In this document: piece by piece, positions 58,306 to 62,848 of the stretch
How the letters are laid out: every line of letters starts with the position of its first letter
Numbering within the stretch: position 1 is the stretch's first letter
Assembly (NCBI GenBank): GCA_049607205.1
Contig: JBMYWH010000012.1
Location: 1 to 62,848 of the forward strand
Length of the DNA: 62,848 nt
Origin: JBELHR01 sp049607205
GTDB taxonomy: Bacteria > Bacteroidota > Bacteroidia > Flavobacteriales > Flavobacteriaceae
Reading direction: 5' to 3'
The notes under the pieces: generated by a model
Told to the model about the DNA's origin: nothing
Databases searched by the model: none
What the model saw: only the letters and a program-made list of their open reading frames with translations
Made by a program: the position numbers and the translations under genes

Positions 58306-60570
58306 ATGGCTTTTGATATTGACATGATTAAGGGAGTCTATTCACGTATGTCCGCTAATATTGAAGCGGCTCGTGAACATGTTGGACGTCCACTTACGCT
58401 ATCTGAAAAAATCCTTTATAACCACTTATGGGAAGGGAAAACTAAAAACTCTTTTACTCGAGGGAAGGATTATGTTGATTTTGCCCCTGACCGAATTGCA
58501 TGTCAAGATGCAACGGCACAAATGGCTCTTCTTCAATTTATGCAAGCAGGTAAAAACAAAGTTGCTGTTCCTACAACGGTGCATTGTGATCACCTTATTC
58601 AAGCTAAATTAGGTGCAAGTGAAGATTTGGCTTTTGCCAATAAAAATTCTAAGGAAGTTTTTGACTTCTTAGCTTCTGTATCTGATAAATACGGTATCGG
58701 GTTCTGGAAACCTGGGGCTGGTATTATTCATCAAGTTGTCTTAGAAAATTATGCATTTCCTGGAGGAATGATGATTGGAACTGATTCTCATACTGTAAAT
58801 GCAGGAGGATTGGGAATGTTAGCTATTGGTGTCGGTGGTGCTGACGCTGTTGATGTAATGGCAGGTATGCCATGGGAACTTAAATTCCCTAAATTAATAG
58901 GGGTTAAGTTAACCGGTAAACTAAGTGGTTGGGCTGCTCCTAAAGATGTAATTCTTAAGGTTGCTGGTATTCTTACTGTAAAAGGTGGAACAGGAGCGAT
59001 CGTTGAATATTTCGGAGAAGGTGCGCAAGCTTTATCTGCAACAGGTAAAGGGACTATTTGTAATATGGGAGCCGAAGTAGGTGCTACCACTTCTACATTT
59101 GGTTATGACGCTTCTATGGAGCGTTATTTGAGGTCGACTGATAGAGCTGACATCGCTGATGCAGCTAATGAAATTGCAGAACACCTAACAGGTGATCAAG
59201 AAGTTTATGATAATCCGGAACAATATTTTGATCAAGTTATCGAAATTAATCTAGATGAACTTAAGCCTTATATCAATGGACCTTTTACTCCAGACCGTGC
59301 TACGAAAGTAGAGGAGATGAAAAATGAGGCTCAAACAAACGAATGGCCTTTAAAGGTAGAGTGGGGACTTATTGGTTCTTGTACCAATTCTTCCTACGAA
59401 GATATTTCACGAGCGGCTTCTATTGCTAAACAAGCTGTTGATAAAGGATTAGTTGCTAAAGCAGAATTCGGTATCAATCCAGGTTCTGAACAAGTTCGTT
59501 ACACCTTAGAAAGAGATGGCTATTTAGATATCTTTGAAGATTTAAATACTAAAATATTTACTAATGCTTGTGGTCCATGTATCGGACAATGGGATAGAGC
59601 CGGTGCAGATAAACAAGAGAAAAACACAATCATTCACTCTTTTAACAGAAACTTTTCTAAAAGAGCAGATGGAAACCCTAACACGCATGCCTTTGTTGCC
59701 TCGCCTGAAATGGTTGCAGCAGTTGCAATTTCTGGACGTTTGGACTTCAATCCAATGACAGACAAATTAATCAACAAGGATGGAGAAGAAGTAATGTTGG
59801 ATGAACCAACTGGTTTCGAATTACCACCTAAAGGATTTGCTGTAGAAGATGCAGGTTACCTTGCACCTCAGGAAGATGGATCAGGAGTTAATGTTGTTGT
59901 ATCGGAAGATTCTGAGCGCTTACAATTACTTACGCCATTCGAACCTCTTGGTTATGATATTATGGGTGCTAAATTATTGATCAAAGCTTTTGGAAAATGT
60001 ACTACGGATCACATTTCTATGGCTGGACCATGGTTGAGATTTAGAGGACATCTAGACAATATCTCTGACAACTGTTTAATTGGTGCAGTAAATGCTTACC
60101 ACAAAGGAACAAACAATGTTAAGAATCAATTGACTGGAGAATACGGACCAGTTCCTGCAACGGCTAGAGCCTATAAAGCTGCAGGAGTAAAGTCTATCGT
60201 TGTTGGTGATCACAATTATGGAGAAGGTTCTTCACGTGAGCACGCAGCAATGGAACCACGTCATCTAGGTGTTGCAGCGGTAATAGTTAAATCATTTGCT
60301 CGTATCCACGAGACGAACTTGAAGAAACAAGGGATGTTAGGATTAACTTTTGCTAACGAAGCTGATTATGACTTAATTCAGGAAGATGATACTTTCAACT
60401 TTGTTGACCTTCAAGAGTTCGCTCCTGGGAAGCAGTTGACACTTGAGATTGTTCATGTTGATGGGGCCGTTGATATGATTAAATTGAACCATACTTATAA
60501 TGCTGGACAAATCCAGTGGTTTAAAGAAGGTTCAGCTCTAAACCTTATCAAGAAAGAAAACGCTGTATAA
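58306..60570 (+). CDS. Aconitate hydratase, mitochondrial-type
   Basis: Aconitase converts citrate to isocitrate in the TCA cycle with a [4Fe-4S] cluster. The ATG at 58306 is preferred over the TTG at 58255: it gives MAFDIDMIKGVYSRM, the usual N-terminus, and the earlier codons overlap the likely promoter. The 754-residue protein has GTDSHTVNAGGLGMLAIGVGGADAV, the cluster Cys in IGSCTNSSYEDI and NACGPCIGQWDR, and the swivel-domain loop GDHNYGEGSSREHAAMEPRHLG. Length and motifs place it with mitochondrial-type aconitases rather than AcnA/IRP1 or AcnB. It ends at a bidirectional terminator. Confidence 0.96.
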   Translation: MAFDIDMIKGVYSRMSANIEAAREHVGRPLTLSEKILYNHLWEGKTKNSFTRGKDYVDFAPDRIACQDATAQMALLQFMQAGKNKVAVPTTVHCDHLIQAKLGASEDLAFANKNSKEVFDFLASVSDKYGIGFWKPGAGIIHQVVLENYAFPGGMMIGTDSHTVNAGGLGMLAIGVGGADAVDVMAGMPWELKFPKLIGVKLTGKLSGWAAPKDVILKVAGILTVKGGTGAIVEYFGEGAQALSATGKGTICNMGAEVGATTSTFGYDASMERYLRSTDRADIADAANEIAEHLTGDQEVYDNPEQYFDQVIEINLDELKPYINGPFTPDRATKVEEMKNEAQTNEWPLKVEWGLIGSCTNSSYEDISRAASIAKQAVDKGLVAKAEFGINPGSEQVRYTLERDGYLDIFEDLNTKIFTNACGPCIGQWDRAGADKQEKNTIIHSFNRNFSKRADGNPNTHAFVASPEMVAAVAISGRLDFNPMTDKLINKDGEEVMLDEPTGFELPPKGFAVEDAGYLAPQEDGSGVNVVVSEDSERLQLLTPFEPLGYDIMGAKLLIKAFGKCTTDHISMAGPWLRFRGHLDNISDNCLIGAVNAYHKGTNNVKNQLTGEYGPVPATARAYKAAGVKSIVVGDHNYGEGSSREHAAMEPRHLGVAAVIVKSFARIHETNLKKQGMLGLTFANEADYDLIQEDDTFNFVDLQEFAPGKQLTLEIVHVDGAVDMIKLNHTYNAGQIQWFKEGSALNLIKKENAV

Positions 60571-60596
60571 ATTTTTATACCAGTTTCTATAAAACT

Positions 60597-60628
60597 AAAA
60601 AGCCTCTTCAAATTGAAGAGGCTTTTTT
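60597..60628. terminator. Bidirectional terminator between aconitase and the M61 peptidase gene
   Basis: A 13-bp stem (60597-60609 with 60615-60627), AAATT loop, seven T on the plus strand and five A on the left for minus-strand transcription. Confidence 0.88.
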
Positions 60629-60651
60629 TATTTGCTTAATCTAAGTCTGTC

Positions 60652-62442
60652 TTATTGCTTAGGGCTTTTCCATATTTCTTGACGCTTTTGCTGCGCCTTG
60701 GTAGGATTTTTCATCAACTCAAATAGATCTTTATCTACTTGCGCCTCTGTACTCACTTCTAATTCAACCTGTTTTTCTTGTCTGACTAGACTTAGTTTTA
60801 CTGTCGAACCTACAGCTTGTCCAGCTAGAGCTTCGTTTACTTGTTGAGCCGTGGCATTCGTATAGGCTTTTCCATCTACCGCTAGGATAAAGTCTCCTCG
60901 TTTAAGGTCGCCTTTATCTTGAATCACATACATTCCTCTACCTGTAGGATATAAACTCAAGTTTAAACTTGAAATTTCTGGGTTTACCAATTCCTCCTCA
61001 TAATTAATTCCTACGGTGGCATATAATTCTTTAAATGGCAACTTTTCAGTCCCTTTAATATATGCGTTAATGAACTCACCAATTTCAGGATAAGTCATAT
61101 CCGTAACAGTCTGGAAAAATGTAGCTTCATCAAATGGAGTATTCGGTCCATAAACTTTAGATAATTTATTCATTAAATCTCTCAAACCAAGACTTCCATT
61201 AGAAAGGTCTAAAAGTTTTAAATCTAACAATCCAGCGACTAAGGCACCTCTCATGTAGATATTCCCATATTGACGTTGTCCGTCTTCTGAATAGGAGTTT
61301 AGAGCCAGTTCAACTAGAGAATAGTTAGGATCGTAGAAACTTTTATCTGTTTGTACTTTTTGATGTAACATCCCTAAATAATCATCTAAGGTTGTAAGTC
61401 CATCTTGCAATAACATCATATGAGATGCCCATTCTGTAGTTCCTTCATAGAGCCATAAATGCTGAGAAGGTACAGGAGTGACAAAATTAAATTCTTGAAT
61501 AATTTCAGAATGAATGTTTAAAGGAGTAATCACGTGGAAAAACTCATGAGCTGCTGTTTCCACAACACCTTGACCAATCTGTTCCCAAGGACCTTCAGCA
61601 TAAATATACTCTGAACTATAACTGTGTTCCCAAGCGCCTGCAGTTCTATCTTCAAATAAATATAAGAAGGTATAGCGATTTACTGGAAGCCCATCTACAA
61701 ATTTAGAAGCGGCAAAAAGCATGTCATTCATGTCTTCTAAAACCTCTGAAGAATTAATTAACCCAGTCTTAGAATAGGTATACACCTCTACTTCAGTCTG
61801 TTCAACCATTTTAGACGCCCTAGTCAAATTCCCAAGTAGAATAGGAGAGTCCACAAGATAATCATAGCTTGTCGCTATATAGTCACCTTCGGCATCCTTT
61901 GACATTGCTGTTCCTACTTTCCACGAAGAAGGGTAGTCTATATCAATACTCATAGGACTACTTTGTTTTCCTAAAAAGTATCCAAATACTCCTTGTCCAT
62001 TGATCAGTACATGATCTTCTTCAATAGAAGTTCCACACATTTCATAGATTGGGTTTTTTTCAACCTTTGTATCCCATGTTTCAGCTATTTCATAAGTAAT
62101 TTTTGCCAACTCAGGTGTCTTAGCAATACGGTATTGATTAATTCCAAGTGGAGTTACCAATAAGCTATTTCCTTTTGAATCAAAAGCTTTGAAATTTGAA
62201 ACATAGCGTCCAATATTCATTACCTGATAAGTTCCTGGAGCAGTTGACGCAAATTGGAAGATATTCTCTTCTTCCTTAAGGCCACTTACCTCAAGACTTA
62301 CTTTAAAAGTATCGTTAGAACGATCATTCAAATTAACGCTATAGTCCATCTCAAAAGGAACCTCTTTTGTCTTAAACATCCCACAAGAGGACAGCATTAA
62401 TCCAAGTCCCGCAATAGCGAAACCAATTCTTAAGTTTTTCAT
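60652..62442 (-). CDS. M61 (glycyl aminopeptidase-like) lipoprotein peptidase with a PDZ domain
   Basis: A 596-residue envelope peptidase. A lipoprotein signal (LMLSSC, Cys20) is followed by an N-terminal beta domain, an M61-type catalytic domain with zinc motif AAHEFFHVITPLNIHSEII (HExxH) and the downstream Glu in LWLYEGTTEW, and a C-terminal PDZ domain (about residues 495-570: GRGMYVIQDKGDLKRGDFILAVDGKAY). The founding family member cleaves N-terminal Gly or Ala. The PDZ domain may bind substrate C-termini. It lies 3 bases downstream of the thioesterase-like gene in the same direction. Confidence 0.92.
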   Translation of the reverse strand: MKNLRIGFAIAGLGLMLSSCGMFKTKEVPFEMDYSVNLNDRSNDTFKVSLEVSGLKEEENIFQFASTAPGTYQVMNIGRYVSNFKAFDSKGNSLLVTPLGINQYRIAKTPELAKITYEIAETWDTKVEKNPIYEMCGTSIEEDHVLINGQGVFGYFLGKQSSPMSIDIDYPSSWKVGTAMSKDAEGDYIATSYDYLVDSPILLGNLTRASKMVEQTEVEVYTYSKTGLINSSEVLEDMNDMLFAASKFVDGLPVNRYTFLYLFEDRTAGAWEHSYSSEYIYAEGPWEQIGQGVVETAAHEFFHVITPLNIHSEIIQEFNFVTPVPSQHLWLYEGTTEWASHMMLLQDGLTTLDDYLGMLHQKVQTDKSFYDPNYSLVELALNSYSEDGQRQYGNIYMRGALVAGLLDLKLLDLSNGSLGLRDLMNKLSKVYGPNTPFDEATFFQTVTDMTYPEIGEFINAYIKGTEKLPFKELYATVGINYEEELVNPEISSLNLSLYPTGRGMYVIQDKGDLKRGDFILAVDGKAYTNATAQQVNEALAGQAVGSTVKLSLVRQEKQVELEVSTEAQVDKDLFELMKNPTKAQQKRQEIWKSPKQ

Positions 62443-62445
62443 TTG

Positions 62446-62847
62446 TTATTGTTTGTTATTGATTTGTTTGTTATGTTTCCTAAAAAACGCTTCTCTCTGA
62501 TCAAAATTCTCATGTTCCACTGCAAGATGAATCTCACTGAACAAGTCCAAAAACTGCTTGCGATGGGCCTGAACCTTGTTTGTCCTTAGATTAAAGTGGA
62601 CAAAATTCATCCAGGCTAAACTTTTGATTTTAGTACCATGCTCCTCATACATACGGAGTTCCACTAAGGTATGGTTTTTTCCAAAATCAATAATTTGAGA
62701 TTCTATTCTCACTCGCTCCATAGGAAGTGCAGGTTGAATAAAGGCTAGTTTAGAATTCGAAACGACCCATCCAATACCTTCATTCTTAACCAAATCAAAG
62801 AGATTTAAATTATAAAACTCTAATAAATGGTCCTCCCTGGCATTCAC
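62446..62847 (-). CDS. Acyl-CoA thioesterase-like (4HBT hotdog-fold) protein, N-terminus outside window
   Basis: 133 codons of a hotdog-fold protein run off the right edge. The visible part begins NAREDHLLEFYN, matching the region after the conserved HVNN-type motif of YbgC/4HBT thioesterases. It continues with IGWVVSNSKLAFIQPALPMERVRIESQI and a region with SLAWMNFVHFNL, the usual strand order. The true start must lie beyond 62848, because a GTG at 62847 is not supported as an initiator and would cut into the first conserved helix. The substrate is unknown. It is upstream of and cotranscribed with the M61 peptidase gene. Confidence 0.75.
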   Translation of the reverse strand: MNAREDHLLEFYNLNLFDLVKNEGIGWVVSNSKLAFIQPALPMERVRIESQIIDFGKNHTLVELRMYEEHGTKIKSLAWMNFVHFNLRTNKVQAHRKQFLDLFSEIHLAVEHENFDQREAFFRKHNKQINNKQ

Positions 62848-62848
62848 A

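Overview
The window comes from an AT-rich chromosome of a member of the Bacteroidota, most likely a marine-type Flavobacteriales (Flavobacteriaceae or the Cryomorphaceae/Schleiferiaceae side). The reasons are Bacteroidota-type promoters (a TTG about 20 bp upstream of a TAnnTTTG -7 box), an Oar-like TonB-dependent receptor, the Bacteroidota families I recognise as DUF3810, DUF4290 and DUF4494, a transketolase split into subunits, bacillithiol synthesis (BshA), and an RSH enzyme next to Fur and PurA. The genes are densely packed. Most entries are housekeeping, and I see no phage, transposon, tRNA, 5S/16S/23S rRNA or CRISPR array.

Layout, left to right. 1-5.4 kb: end of ribosomal protein L9, an Oar-like receptor and PEP carboxykinase. 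5.4-16.9 kb: a long minus-strand block with a trmH-M48 peptidase-rsh-fur-purA unit and, upstream of a terminator, a DUF3810 protein plus two secreted amidohydrolase-like proteins. 17-26.5 kb: dnaB, the N-terminal transketolase subunit, bshA, aroB (convergent), proline dehydrogenase, a membrane-anchored phosphoesterase and typA. 26.6-33.7 kb: a complete hisGDCBHAFIE operon led by a small open reading frame with five consecutive His codons and a terminator, i.e. a ribosome-controlled attenuator. 33.7-39.9 kb: DUF2461, a YceI-like protein, GNAT, DUF4494, a DEAD-box helicase, a TRIC-type channel protein, and aspartate kinase divergent from an ACT-like protein. 39.9-42.9 kb: a nitrite-reduction unit (AniA-type NirK lipoprotein fused to cytochrome c, a NirV-like SUMF protein and a Sco protein). 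43-51 kb: an acidic unknown protein, a metallo-beta-lactamase-fold protein, an SF2 helicase and a leuCD-leuA/cimA-leuB operon. 51-62.8 kb: uvrD/pcrA, DUF4290-murA, grpE-dnaJ, RNase P RNA, aconitase, an M61 lipoprotein peptidase and a partial thioesterase.

The genes cover central carbon flow (pckA, acn, transketolase), amino-acid supply (his, leu, aspartate family, proline catabolism, shikimate), the stringent response, replication and repair, and protein quality control. The most rewarding signals are regulatory. They are the his attenuator, promoters that leave almost no 5' leader on dnaB and bshA, a nested dyad in front of grpE-dnaJ, a dyad over the lysC promoter facing an ACT-like gene, a short promoter-terminator unit before rnpB, and an unannotated 55-codon gene in the largest gap lacking an obvious gene. 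No wholly new multigene system is evident. Function calls rest on motif recognition from memory, without database searches.
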